64,000 bases of DNA from Cornus controversa (GCA_026545225.1 CM048852.1:8790501-8854500), one strand, 5' to 3'; shown: positions 25,501 through 33,066, counted from the first letter of the stretch. A program made the numbers and translations. Notes: a model not told the origin generated them from the letters alone.

Positions 25501-28500
25501 ATGCTTCACTTGTCACAAGGAAGGCCACTTCAGGAAATACTGTCCGAAGCGTCAGAAGGGAAAGGGAAAATCCTCTAAAGACGCTGGGGTGGCTGTTGCA
25601 GAGGGTAATGATTCAAATGGTGGTAGCGTTCTCACAATTTCTACTCGTGGCTCTAGCGATGAGTGGATACTTGATTTGAGTTGCTCGTATCACATTTGTC
25701 CTAATAGACACTAGTTTACCTCTTATCGTTCCATTGATGGAGGGGAAGTTCTGATGGGGAATAATGTGTCGTACAAAGTTGCAAGTATCGGTACATTTCG
25801 AATCAAGATGTTTGACAGTATAGTGAGAACACAGACTGATCATGTTCCAGAATTAAAGAATAATTTGATTTCCCTGGGTACGCTGGATTCCATCGGCTGC
25901 AGCTACAAGGTTAAAGGTGGAGTCATTAGGGTTTCAAAGGGTGCTCTTGTGGTGCTGAAGGGACTGAAGCAACATGATTTGTATGATCTGCAGGGTAGCA
26001 CAGTTACAGATTCAGCTGCAGTATCGTCCTCGGATCCGGATATAGATACTACCAAGTTGTGGCATATGCGATTGGGGTATATGAGTGAGAGGGGGATGGA
26101 TATTCAGAGTAAGCAAGGTCTGCTTGGTGGTCAGAAAACTAGAAAGCTGGAATTCTGTGAGCATTGTGTCTTTGGGAAACAGTGCAAAGTGAAGTTTAAC
26201 ACGAGAATTCACATGATCAAGGGCATAGTGGATTATATCCATTCTGATCTTTGGGGTCCTTCTCAAGTTAATTCACATGGTGGTGGTAGATACATGATGA
26301 CATTGATTGACGATTTTTCTCAAAAAGTTTGGGTTTATATTCTGAAACACAAGAATAAGGCCTTTGTCACGTTCAAGCAGTGGAAGACCTTAATTGAAAA
26401 GCAGACTAGAAAACAGGTTAAGCGTATGAGGACAAACAACGGTTTGGAGTTCTATGATGGAGAATTTAATGAGTTTTGCAAGACTCACAGGATTGTGAGA
26501 CCCTGCACAGTGAGGAAAACTCCACAGCAGAATGGAGTTGCAAAACGAATGAACAGAACACTATTAGAGAGAGCACGGTGTATGTTGTCCTATGCTAGGT
26601 TAGACAAAGTGTTCTGGGCTGAAGCTGTTTCCACAACTTGTTTCTTGGTGAACCGGTCTCCATCGACTGCTATCGATTGTAAGACTCTAGAGGAGGTATG
26701 GTCTGGTTCTCCTGCTAGTTACAGTAATATGAGAATATTTGGGTGTCCTACGTATGCTCATGTCAATGAGGGCAAGCTTGAACCGAGAGCTAAGAAGTGC
26801 ATATTTCTTGGTTATGAGCTCGGGATCAAGGGAGACAGATTGTGGTGCACAGATGCTTCGGGAAAGAAATTACTTGTTATCAGAGATGTGACCTTTCATG
26901 AGTCTGCGATGCTTACTCCGCAGAAGGAGTTAGTTGATTTAGCTAGAGCTCAAGGTGTCAATAAGCAGGTGGAGCTATCAGAGGTTCAATTAGAGAGTGT
27001 TCCTGATCAGTCGAATGATGAGCAAGTGTAGTTTTAGGATGAGGAAGATGATACACAGTTGCAGTGGTACAGTGTGGCTAGAGACAAACCGAGGAGGGAG
27101 ATTAAGCCACCTCAAAAGTATAGCTTTTCACATGTTGATTCGGTTGCTTATGCACTTAGTGTGGCAGAGAGTATTGATGAGCAGGTACCGTGTACTTATC
27201 ATGAGGCCATCACGGGTGGAGAGTCAACACAGTGGTCTGTTGCCATAAGTGAGGAGATTGAATCTCTTCATAAGAACCAGACTTGGGAGCTAGTCAAGAA
27301 GCCAAAGGGCCAGAAGATTGTGGGCTGTAAATGGGTCTTCAAGAAGAAGGAAGGAACTCCAAGAGTGGAAGATGCGAGGTTCAAGGCACGCTTGGTAGCG
27401 AAATGCTATACACAGAAGGAAGGGGTGGACTTCAATGAAGTTTTCTCTCCTGTTGTGAAACATAGCTCAATCCGAGTGTTACATGCTATGGTTGCTCTGT
27501 ATGACTTGGAGCTTGAGCAGCTTGATGTCAAGACTACGTTCTTGCATAGAGAGTTGGAAGAGCAGATTTATATGCATCAGCCTGAGGGGTTTGAGATTCT
27601 GGGAAAGGAAAACCATGTTTGCCTACTGAAGAAGTCCTTATATGGGCTGAAGTAGTCTCCTAGGCAATGGTACAAGTGATTTGACACCTTTATAGTTGGG
27701 AGTGGCTACTGTAGGAGTGAGTTCAACAGTTGTGTGTATCACAGTAGGCTCTCAAATGGTTCGTATTTGTACTTGTTGCTCTATGTTGATGACATGTTGA
27801 TAGCTTGTAGAAACATGTCAAAAATCAACATGTTGAAGGCTCAGCTTAGTGGTGAATTTGAGATGAAGGATCTAGGTGCCGCGAAGAGGATTTTGGGAAT
27901 GGAGATTTACAGTGACAGAGGAGCGGGCAGATTGTAATTGTCACAGAAGAAATACATTGAGACGGTGCTAGAACACTTCGATATGCAAGCATCAAAGCCT
28001 GTGAGTACTCCATTGGCAGCCCACTTTAGACTTTAGACAAAATTGTCATTACAGACCGAGGAGGAGGTGGAGCACATGTCACGTGTTCCTTATGCTAGTG
28101 TAGTTGGTAGCATCATGTATGCTATGGTGTGCACTAGGCCAGACATTTCACATACAGTTAGTGTAGTGAGCAGATACATGGATAACCTAGGAAAGTTCAT
28201 TGGCAGGCTATGAAATGGATATTGCAGTATTTGCGAGGTACTGCAGATGTTGGATTAGTCTATGACAGAGGCAGCAACACGTCTGGGAATATTGTTGGAT
28301 ATGTTGATTCAGATTATGCTGGAGATCTTGATAGGAGGAGGTCCTTGACAGGGTATGTCTTTACTCTTTGTGGGAGTGTGATCAGTTGGAAGGCGACTTT
28401 GCAGTCTACAGTTGCATTGTCTACTACAGAGACTGAGTACATGGCTGCCACAGAGACAGTGAAGGAAGCTATATGGCTTAGAGGCTTGGTTAGTGATCTG

Positions 28501-31500
28501 GGTTTGCAACAGGATGATTTGACTGTATTTTGCGACAACTAGAGTGCTATACATCTGACTAAAAATCAAATGTTCCATGAGAGGACCAAGCACATTGATG
28601 CCAGGTTGCACTTCATCAGAGATGTGATTGCATAGGGTGCTATTACAGTGAAGAAGATTGGGACAGCAGACAATCAGATAGATATGATGACTAAGATCAT
28701 TCCTACTATCAAGTTCAGACATTGTTTGAGCTTGATTGGTGTTTACAATTGCTGAGGCCCTTAGGGGCATGCGAAGGAAGCGAAATGAGTAGCTGGGATT
28801 GCAAAGCTTGGCGGAATTCGAGCCAAGGTGGATATTTGTTATGTTGTGGCCCAAATTTTGTCTCGTCCCGGGTCGTGTTGCGACCAGGTTGACCCGAAAA
28901 ATGGGTTTTGTGTAGCCTTAAGCCACCAAAGCCACAGGGTTTGGGACAGCGCCCTGGAAAAAATTTTATGACCCGTTTTCGCTTGCGTGTCTTGGAGCGT
29001 GTAACGAGAGAAAACACTGAAAACGCAGAAAGAGAGTGGGAGAGCGAGAGCTAGGGTTTGGGGTTGAAACTTGAAATCCTCTCATTTTCACATAGTGAAA
29101 TCTTTCGCTGAATCTTCGCCGTGGACATAGGTACATCGCCGAACCACGTAAACAATGTGTTCTGTGTGTTGTGCTTGTTTCGTTTTGTATCGTATTTCGT
29201 AATTGTGCTTGGTTCGCGAGAGTTTTTCACAACAGTGGTCGTGTTCGCAAGCCGATCATTGACAGTGGAAGTTGTGAAAACATTATTTCTCAAGAAGCAG
29301 TGACAAAGTTAAATCTATCCATGGACATACATCCTCAACCTTACAAACTTTCTTGGTTCAAGAATGGCAATGAGGTATCAGTCACTAAACGATGCTTGGT
29401 TAATTTATCTATTGGTAATAGGTACTTTGATAAAGTATGGTGTGATGTTGTGGCAATGGATGCATGTAATATCTTATTTGGTCAACCTTGGCAATTTGAT
29501 AATAAGGTGTAACATGATGGCTGCAAAAACACTTATACTTTCTATAAAGATAAGAAAAAGATAATATTGGTTCCATCTAAAGAGGAAGTTACACCTAAAC
29601 CTAAATTGGGGGAGGGTGTTAATTTACTCTATAGCTAATTTTGAGGAGGAATTGGAGGAGAGTGCATGGTTTATGTTTTAATTGGCGAAGAGAAACTTGC
29701 AAGATCATATTGGCCAGCTGCTGTTCGACCACTTTTAGAGGAGTTTGTTGATGTTATGTCTCAAAATTTACCTCATGGATTACCTCCCATGAGGAACATC
29801 CAACACCACATTGATCTAATGCCCGAAACTAGTTTACCTAATAAGCCACATTACCGAATGAGTCCTAAAGATCATGAAGAGCTTAATAGACAGGACATGA
29901 AATTCTAGAAACTCTTTAACAAATAACTCCCATTTAATGAGATTTTAGAGGATTTATCTAATCGATCTAAAAGACTATCATTACTCAATTAAGAATACAA
30001 AAACCAAAAGGAAATTGGAGGCACTTTCAAAAATTAAAATAGCTTAAGAAGCACAAACACTTCTACGAAGGTGTTGTTTCCGTGTCAGACAACGTGTCGG
30101 ACACAGATACTTCATAGACACTCCTAGACATGTGTCCGACACTTTATGGCCGTGTCCAAAATATAAAAATATTTTTTGTTATTTCGGACATTTGCCCGAC
30201 ACATGTTGGACACTTCGTCGATACATCTCAGACAGTTGGTTAACACATTCCGAACACTTGACCAACACATCCTACACTCTATCTTATATAAAATAAACAC
30301 GTGACAGCCTGAAGACAGTAATATGAACATATATCAAAGTGTCGAACTCCTTTTTCTTTAAAAAATTGACATTAAACACATGTCACAATATGTAATGAAC
30401 AAAAACATAACTATATTGACAAAATAGGAGAGTAATATGATATACAGTATAATATTTTTTTTTTATATTCGAATAGCTTCATCTTCTAACTTATATAACT
30501 TTAGTATAAAAATTATAAGTTAATTAAAATTCTATAATTGTCTTACTCAATAGATATATACATGAAATTTTATGTTTATATTAGTCGTGTCCACGCTGTG
30601 TCCTTGTCCTACTTTTTTAGAATTTGACTTGTCGGCGTATCCGTGTTGTAATGTCCCCCTGTCCTTGCTTCTTAGGAAATAGCCATACAAATTAAAACTT
30701 TTACTTAAAAATAAATAGTATTAATAACATTATAAGCAATAGGATTGTCAGAATGAAAATTGTTATATTTCGTTTAATCATGTATAGTTTAAGTGCATCT
30801 TTTCCTTTTCTTTCTTTTTTCTTTCTTGGTGTTTAGACGTCCCATAAATCTCCTTTCCCACCTCCTTTTCTTATATCAACAGGGATATAGAACTCTTGGA
30901 GAGTATCTTTCAATCATATAAGCCACAATCACATCACTTTTTTTCCCAATACACGGGTTTTATGAGTCACACCTCTTCCCTTTTACCCATACCTACTCAC
31001 CTGGTCACTCTCATCCTCCGTTTCAAATAACAGAAAAACCGCCATTATGGTAAGGCCTTGATAACACAGATCATGGGTGTAATAAATGTAATGTAATGGA
31101 CACGACTACCAAAGCCATGAATTTTTCTTGTTTTGTCGCATAACTCTCTTAAAATGTATCACTATGAATGTTTTAATCCCACACCTCCATAAATTTAGAT
31201 TTTAATTATTTTAATAAATTTTATTGAATGAATAAAGATATTTTATATGAAATAACTAAATTCTACATTGAATTTAGGCTTGAATTTAATATAGGTAAAT
31301 TGGCTATTGACAATTTGATCAATATATAGTTATATGTTAAAAAAGTATTCAGAAATTTAGTATATACTAGATTTGGTTATTTACTAAAATAGTAAACATT
31401 ATTTACTGCTGAATAATCTAAAATATTTAATCAACTGGTAGTCTAGTATTTAGTACTAGTTTTAGTAACGATAATTAATTAAGTCTTCAGAGTTAAGAAT

Positions 31501-32904
31501 ATTAAGATCAAATGATCAATAGATAAACTATTGACGTGATGACGCCCAGATGACCACTAAATCAAATGCAAATGAAAAAAAGGCATCTAAGAATTGCCAT
31601 CAAGCATCAACTACAATTCAATAAGTCAGTTATTCATCTTAAATAAAAGAGAAGGAACAAAGCCCATGTATATGTCGGATATAAACAAAGAGCAGTGTGT
31701 AATGTACAAGTCTAAAAGTTTATGATATCAATAAAGTAACAGCCATCAACAGTACTCTCTAAGGCCCTGTACAGAAAAGATTCTTTACCAAATATAACTT
31801 CAAGTCCATAGCATTACATCTACAAATATTCTTCTGTTCCCATCTTTTTCCACGTGTTTAAAACAAGACATATAAGCTCCATTCCACACACACACTATCC
31901 TCTCAATACCAGAGTGAACCAAAGGCCAATTAAAACAAAATTAATATTAAGAGAGCCAAAGTCAATCGAAGCAAAACTGACATACCTAAAAGCAAAGCAA
32001 ATAAATGCCCATAAACCGTACACATCTGATCATGAATAAAAAAGTGATCCCATGATTTCACAGCCTTGCATGCTCATAATGCACCGATTTGGAAATGGCA
32101 TATTTTTAATTTTTTACAATAAAATGACCAAAGTTGATATTTTCATTAACTCATGAATTTACAATAGATTCAAAATTAGGCATGTAGGCAACGTTTTTCT
32201 GAATTTCCTTGAACATAAGCCTATCCACACCATAAAAATGTTTGCAAGTCAATCATCACACTACCTCTGCTCACACATTTGCTACCCAGTTCCTCGTCTT
32301 TTATATTTTCAAAAGTTTTTAAACTCCTTATCTATGACAACAGCTCTTCTGAACCAAAAACTCAGGAATTGAGTTTGATATGTCCCGCGTGTCGCTGTCT
32401 ACACTGAGTCAAGGTTAAAAAACTCACGAATAACAACAAGAAATATAACATTTCAAACAATTAAAGTATCCAACCCATAACCAAAAACTCATCGATTGGG
32501 CTAAAATTCACGCGGAACAAGAAGACATAACATTTCAAACCATCAAACGAATCAAACCCAGAACCCAACACTCACCGATTGGGCGATGTGTATGCGAAAT
32601 CGGTCCAGGACTCGCCGTTCCAGAACAAAATCCGACCATCAGCCACACCGGTGTAGGGTCCACGGCCCTGCGGGTCGAAAGCCATGCTTTCTGGGCCCTG
32701 GACCTGGTTCAAAAACCTAATTTCCGATTTCTGCAGCAAATTCTGTGTGTCTTTCTCGACCGGAACTTGGGACCATGGTGGCATGTGCACCTCGTATGCT
32801 TCGAAATCGGGGAAGTAATAGATTGCGCTGTGCTTGAAAGGGTCGATTCCACAGTAGATTGCTAAGAGGAGAAGTAGCCATCCGAGAATTCCGACCGGCG
32901 TCAT
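3421..32904 (-). CDS. SSL3: strictosidine synthase-like protein (SSL3-like), four exons
   Basis: Exons 32904-32576, 22460-22185, 21349-21182 and 3823-3421 join to 1176 nt, that is 391 residues plus a TGA stop. Every intron is GT-AG and in phase 2. The protein starts with a hydrophobic anchor (about residues 5-20). It then shows the strictosidine-synthase-like beta-propeller motifs: [93 protein letters not shown] and [15 protein letters not shown]. The length and motif spacing match Arabidopsis SSL3 (recalled, about 390 aa). Plant SSL proteins are usually secretory-pathway or membrane-anchored and mostly lack true strictosidine synthase activity, so alkaloid synthesis is not implied. The locus is stretched to 29.5 kb by transposons in introns 1 and 3. 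The frame is intact across all exons, suggesting a functional gene. Confidence 0.9.
3824..4935. other. SSL intron 3, proximal part; no gene
   Basis: Non-coding. It holds clustered AATCCAATCCGAT-type short repeats (about 4190-4340), a (TA)n run at 4354-4389, a pyrimidine-rich stretch and a (GT)n run ending near 4934. A block near 4630-4800 (ACCTTGACCTCCCCTGAGG) resembles the end of a DNA transposon, but no partner end was found. Confidence 0.6.
4936..5500 (-). mobile_element. copia LTR fragment, same family as the element at 24361-29234
   Basis: On the minus strand, about 160 bp of 3' internal sequence (GAATTCGAGCCAAGGTGGAG) leads into an LTR starting TGTTATGTTGTGG at 5337 and ending near 4936. 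It matches the LTR of the 24361-29234 element over its length (TTCGCCGGAT.., GTGCTTGG..). The rest of the element is absent, so this is a 3' remnant. Confidence 0.85.
5520..6410 (-). pseudogene. endogenous pararetrovirus (Caulimoviridae) relic, RNase H end of polymerase
   Basis: The minus-strand frame 6358-6137 ends in the block [17 protein letters not shown] and carries [11 protein letters not shown]. Both are hallmarks of the RNase H domain of plant pararetrovirus polymerases and are not found in LTR-retrotransposon RNase H. Translation further upstream (to about 6410) continues the domain in the same frame. Below 6137 the minus strand carries further proline- and phenylalanine-rich pieces with many stops, compatible with viral 3' sequence. 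No complete gene remains, and frames are broken throughout. This is an old genomic copy, not an active virus. Confidence 0.7.
6640..7982 (-). mobile_element. LTR-like fragment starting TGTTGGGATTTTATGCCC
   Basis: On the minus strand the block starts TGTTGGGATTTTATGCCCTA at 7982, a common start of plant LTRs. It contains a TATA box (CTATAAATATGAGG, near 6928-6942) followed by a leader-like segment. No second LTR, primer site or coding region was found, so it is probably a solo or truncated LTR. The lower boundary is approximate. Confidence 0.5.
7983..8410. other. unassigned repeat-like sequence, no gene
   Basis: A minus-strand TATA-like TTATAAATAAAGG lies near 8190-8202, followed by a leader-like segment. 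This is reminiscent of another LTR end, but no termini or coding sequence could be confirmed. Confidence 0.35.
8411..9280 (-). mobile_element. LINE (L1-type) ORF2 3' fragment, heavily mutated
   Basis: Minus-strand pieces read as the C-terminal part of a plant LINE ORF2. They include a [16 protein letters not shown] block near 9150-9200 and a zinc-binding reverse-transcriptase tail ([11 protein letters not shown], near 8770-8800) matching the better preserved copy at 22999-23354. Frames are broken. It truncates one of the gypsy LTR arms at about 9281. Confidence 0.7.
9285..10470 (-). repeat. left arm of a large inverted repeat (gypsy LTR, minus orientation)
   Basis: This ~1.15-kb block is the reverse complement of 11523-12648, differing mainly by point changes and AT-run length. 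On the minus strand the LTR itself starts at about 10617 (TGTAACATCC), immediately after a gypsy 3' end (TTTCGAGGATGAAATTTC). Its other end is cut by the LINE fragment near 9281. An 87-codon open frame (10459-10196) is shared with the other arm but resembles no known protein. Confidence 0.85.
10476..10528. repeat. (TA)n microsatellite
   Basis: About 53 bases of alternating TA inside the left LTR arm. Confidence 0.95.
10529..11490 (-). other. spacer between inverted LTR arms: LTR start and gypsy 3' internal remnant
   Basis: From 10617 downward on the minus strand the LTR starts. From 10617 upward lies a polypurine-type 3' internal end (AAATTTCGAGGATGAAATTT, then GGAGGGTAGAA). An acidic 74-codon minus-strand frame (11047-10823) has no recognised homology. 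No chromodomain or polymerase sequence could be found, so the rest of the element is missing. Confidence 0.5.
11523..12648 (+). repeat. right arm of the large inverted repeat
   Basis: Reverse complement of 9285-10470, with the landmark GTATTGGTTTCTCTGATGCA at the inner edge and TTGAAGTTAGTAAAAG at the outer edge. The two arms are separated by about 1.05 kb. Confidence 0.85.
11877..11919 (+). repeat. (GAA)n microsatellite
   Basis: An uninterrupted GAA run inside the right LTR arm. It creates spurious Glu-rich and Ser-rich open frames on the two strands. Confidence 0.95.
14182..14462. other. LTR-like leader debris, no gene
   Basis: Contains TGAAATCTTGAGGG and GTGGACGTAGG..GAACCGCGAAAA, similar in style to the 3' end of copia LTRs in this window. 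Termini are not identifiable. Confidence 0.35.
14463..14979. mobile_element. Mutator-type MITE with 9-bp target duplication (copy 1)
   Basis: The element is 14472-14970 (499 bp). Its ends are inverted: AAGCACGGACAC on the left and GTGTCCGTGCTT on the right. It is flanked by perfect 9-bp duplications ACTCCTAGT (14463-14471 and 14971-14979). A 9-bp duplication is the Mutator signature. The body is full of GACAC/GTGTC motifs in both orientations. It is non-coding and sits in SSL intron 3. Confidence 0.85.
15036..15057. repeat. poly(C) tract, 22 bases
   Basis: An uninterrupted run of 22 cytosines in otherwise AT-rich sequence. The minus strand is G22 and could form a G-quadruplex. Confidence 0.95.
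15058..15685. other. intronic spacer, no gene
   Basis: Holds an imperfect ~130-bp direct duplication (GGAGAAATGAGCAATTT near 15090 and GGAGAAATGACCAATTT near 15220). Otherwise unassigned. Confidence 0.5.
15691..15916 (+). repeat. 5' LTR of RE1-like copia element
   Basis: 226 bp, TGTTAG.. to ..TTAACT, with a TATA-like ATATATATATTGGG near 15783-15796. It is followed at once by the primer site. Confidence 0.92.
15917..15928 (+). other. primer binding site (initiator Met-tRNA)
   Basis: TGGTATCAGAGC directly after the 5' LTR. Confidence 0.95.
16439..17160 (+). pseudogene. copia gag with zinc knuckle, frameshifted
   Basis: Frame one (16439-16702) starts [20 protein letters not shown] and carries the [17 protein letters not shown] block. 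The frame then changes near 16650-16700, and a second frame continues to a stop at 17158. The second frame holds a Gly/Arg-rich stretch and [14 protein letters not shown], a CCHC nucleic-acid-binding knuckle. The terminal TAA probably replaces a CAA codon, because coding similarity continues beyond it. Confidence 0.88.
17161..17810 (+). pseudogene. copia protease and GAG-pre-integrase region, broken
   Basis: After a linker, the protease motif reads [14 protein letters not shown] (catalytic DSG) near 17328-17370, followed by a frame change near 17405. The frame 17303-17806 then gives [14 protein letters not shown] and the integrase-leader motif [15 protein letters not shown] near 17720-17765. 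Confidence 0.85.
17728..18978 (+). pseudogene. copia integrase, catalytic triad retained
   Basis: The reading frame covers the integrase core: first Asp in VVQTDIKGP, second in LRSDNALQY, and Glu in QNGVAERKH, with exactly 35 residues between the second Asp and the Glu. The zinc-binding part lies just upstream (CEACQLG). The frame runs on into a Ser/Pro-rich linker and then loses the coding frame before reverse transcriptase. Confidence 0.88.
18940..20400 (+). pseudogene. copia reverse transcriptase and RNase H with stops
   Basis: Reverse transcriptase begins near 18950 ([17 protein letters not shown]). It carries stops in the blocks normally reading ARLVAK-YTQ (about 19132), LKEEV-MDQP (about 19297) and KFGF-RST (about 19437). 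The open frame 19497-20270 holds the catalytic YVDDIII and the RNase H blocks SDADWAGN and [18 protein letters not shown] at about 20268 interrupts the final motif ([11 protein letters not shown]). Confidence 0.88.
20461..20701 (+). repeat. polypurine tract and 3' LTR of RE1-like copia element
   Basis: The polypurine tract TTGAGGGGGAG (20461-20471) precedes the 3' LTR (20472-20701). The LTR matches the 5' copy apart from a few substitutions and a 3-bp indel. Confidence 0.92.
20707..21181. other. SSL intron 3, distal end; no feature
   Basis: AT-rich non-coding sequence between the copia element and exon 3. It ends at the exon 3 donor (GTGTGT on the minus strand). Confidence 0.6.
21182..21349 (-). 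CDS. SSL3: SSL exon 3
   Basis: The acceptor is TTTATTTTCAG and the donor is GTGTGT. The exon encodes [20 protein letters not shown] through FVFCEGSMG and keeps phase 2 at both ends (168 nt). Confidence 0.92.
21350..22184. other. SSL intron 2; no TE recognised
   Basis: 835 bp with GT-AG borders on the minus strand. No open frame resembles a known protein and no transposon termini were seen. It is probably the only intron close to its ancestral length. Confidence 0.7.
22185..22460 (-). CDS. SSL3: SSL exon 2
   Basis: The acceptor is GGAAATCAG and the donor is GTGGGT. The 276-nt exon encodes [18 protein letters not shown] through the STKYQRR block. It includes the two cysteines (CDPKP and HICGRP) that form the conserved disulfide of strictosidine-synthase folds. 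Confidence 0.92.
22785..23392 (-). mobile_element. LINE (L1-type) 3' end with zf-RVT domain
   Basis: Minus-strand pieces 23354-23061 and 23208-22999 read [20 protein letters not shown] and [18 protein letters not shown]. These are the zinc-binding tail of plant LINE reverse transcriptases. A frame change separates them. The 3' end lies near 22785, where the minus strand reads GGGCGCCCTTTAATGAAT followed by an A/T-rich tail, as in plant L1 3' ends. It is 5'-truncated, as is common for LINEs. Confidence 0.82.
23393..23475. repeat. 20-bp perfect inverted repeat at the LINE/gypsy junction
   Basis: CATGTCAAAGACTCTTTCCA (23393-23412) and its exact reverse complement (23456-23475), separated by 43 bp. 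The right copy is gypsy gag coding sequence; the left copy borders the LINE tail, so it looks like a junction duplication. Confidence 0.85.
23427..24250 (+). pseudogene. gypsy gag with CCHC knuckle, broken
   Basis: Starts in [12 protein letters not shown] and continues in 23559-23786 with [19 protein letters not shown], the Retrotrans_gag domain. A stop at 23784 and frame changes follow. The zinc knuckle [14 protein letters not shown] lies near 24089-24130, in another frame from the upstream piece. Confidence 0.8.
24361..24784 (+). repeat. 5' LTR of Tnt1-like copia element
   Basis: 424 bp from TGTTATGTTGTGG to TTTTTCACAACA, with a TATA box (CAATATATAAGAGC near 24518-24531). The following primer site TTGGTATTAGAGTT is a mutated form of the usual Met-tRNA match. 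Confidence 0.9.
24818..25712 (+). pseudogene. copia gag, zinc knuckle and damaged protease start
   Basis: [20 protein letters not shown] begins a UBN2-type gag that stays open to a TAG at 25370, where the family has Gln. The next frame (25415-25714) carries [14 protein letters not shown]. The protease start reads [17 protein letters not shown]: the catalytic D-[ST]-G has become D-L-S, so protease is inactive. A further TAG follows at about 25712. Confidence 0.9.
25754..27031 (+). pseudogene. copia integrase with two catalytic residues replaced
   Basis: A 425-codon open frame covers the protease remainder, GAG-pre-integrase ([15 protein letters not shown]), the zinc region and the integrase core. 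The first catalytic Asp is present (HSDLWGP). The second is Asn (residue 228, in RTNNGLEF) and the Glu is Lys (residue 264, in [10 protein letters not shown]), with 35 residues between them as in D-D-35-E. Both changes are single G-to-A transitions from the family codons. It ends at a TAG where the sequence otherwise continues. Confidence 0.88.
27032..28760 (+). pseudogene. copia reverse transcriptase and RNase H, many stops
   Basis: The coding similarity is continuous from [11 protein letters not shown] through YGLK, the catalytic YVDDMLIA (27734-27937 frame) and RNase H ([26 protein letters not shown]) to KHIDARLHF. It is interrupted by TAG at 27653, TGA near 27679, TAA at 27935, TAG near 28034, TAG at 28540 and TAG near 28634, plus local frame changes. 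Confidence 0.88.
28837..29234 (+). repeat. 3' LTR of Tnt1-like copia element, internally deleted
   Basis: 398 bp, same ends as the 5' LTR but lacking the segment with GATTAGGACTCTC..ATATATAAGAGC. It is preceded by the polypurine stretch CCAAGGTGGATAT. Confidence 0.9.
29235..29910 (+). pseudogene. gypsy protease and reverse transcriptase start, continuation of the split element
   Basis: The frame 29171-29512 gives [18 protein letters not shown] (protease) and [14 protein letters not shown] stop then separates it from 29666-29908 with [20 protein letters not shown] and [12 protein letters not shown], the entry of gypsy RT. The RT catalytic core is absent. Confidence 0.82.
30035..30683. mobile_element. 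Mutator-type MITE (copy 2 of the family at 14472)
   Basis: Element 30044-30674 (631 bp) with inverted ends TAAGAAGCAC.. and ..TTGCTTCTTA, and the same GACAC/GTGTC-rich body and right end (GTGTCC..TTTTTTAGAATTT) as copy 1. The flanking 9-mers match at 7 of 9 positions (TAAAATAGC and GGAAATAGC), consistent with a decayed 9-bp target duplication. Lies in SSL intron 1. Confidence 0.75.
30684..32575. other. SSL intron 1, proximal part; no gene
   Basis: AT-rich non-coding sequence. No transposon termini or protein similarity was seen. It ends at the exon 1 donor (GTGAGT on the minus strand). Confidence 0.6.
32576..32904 (-). CDS. SSL3: SSL exon 1 with start codon and hydrophobic N-terminus
   Basis: The start ATG is at 32904-32902. 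The exon encodes [19 protein letters not shown], a likely signal anchor, then the first propeller blade, ending in TSPNR with donor GTGAGT. The ATG is the first in frame and the N-terminus matches the SSL3 subgroup. Confidence 0.9.
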
Positions 32905-33060
32905 TGCCGAAATCTGAGGTCTCCGGCGAGTTAGAAGATGACAAAAAAAATACCAGAGAGGCTTTATTTACACAGGTTAAAAACTCAATAGGTAGGTGAA
33001 TCAGTGTAACAATCGAGCTACGCGTTTACTAATTACTACCTGCCAACCCATCTGCCATTC

Positions 33061-33066
33061 TTATAA
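33061..33066 (-). promoter_or_regulatory. SSL3: candidate TATA box of the SSL gene
   Basis: The minus strand reads GTGTTTATAAGAATGG about 157 bp upstream of the ATG. It would place transcription start roughly 125 bp before the ATG. Only about 35 bp separate it from the end of the DNA transposon at 33102. Confidence 0.45.

Larger units (their letters stand above)
24356..29239 (+). mobile_element. full-length copia (Tnt1/Tork-like) element with GTGGT target duplication
   Basis: LTRs at 24361-24784 and 28837-29234 flank gag, protease, integrase, reverse transcriptase and RNase H. GTGGT occurs at 24356-24360 and 29235-29239. Six or more stops interrupt the polyprotein, protease has lost its glycine, and two integrase catalytic acids are substituted. 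The 3' LTR lacks about 55-60 bp, including the TATA region present in the 5' LTR. It is inserted in a gypsy element within SSL intron 1, and a third partial copy lies at 4936-5500. Confidence 0.95.
23427..29910 (+). mobile_element. Ty3/gypsy chromovirus-type fragment split by a copia insertion
   Basis: Gag (23427-24240) and a zinc knuckle lie left of the copia element, while protease and the start of reverse transcriptase (29235-29908) lie right of it, all in plus orientation. The two halves join at the GTGGT duplication. No LTR remains. Protease style ([12 protein letters not shown]..) and the RT entry ([15 protein letters not shown]) fit the Reina/CRM/Galadriel group. The fragment ends near 29910. 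Confidence 0.82.

Noticed and set aside
3421..32904. Strictosidine synthase of an alkaloid gene cluster
   Set aside because: Motifs fit the general SSL3-type family. No alkaloid-pathway neighbours are present, and the family mostly lacks the true enzyme's catalytic context.
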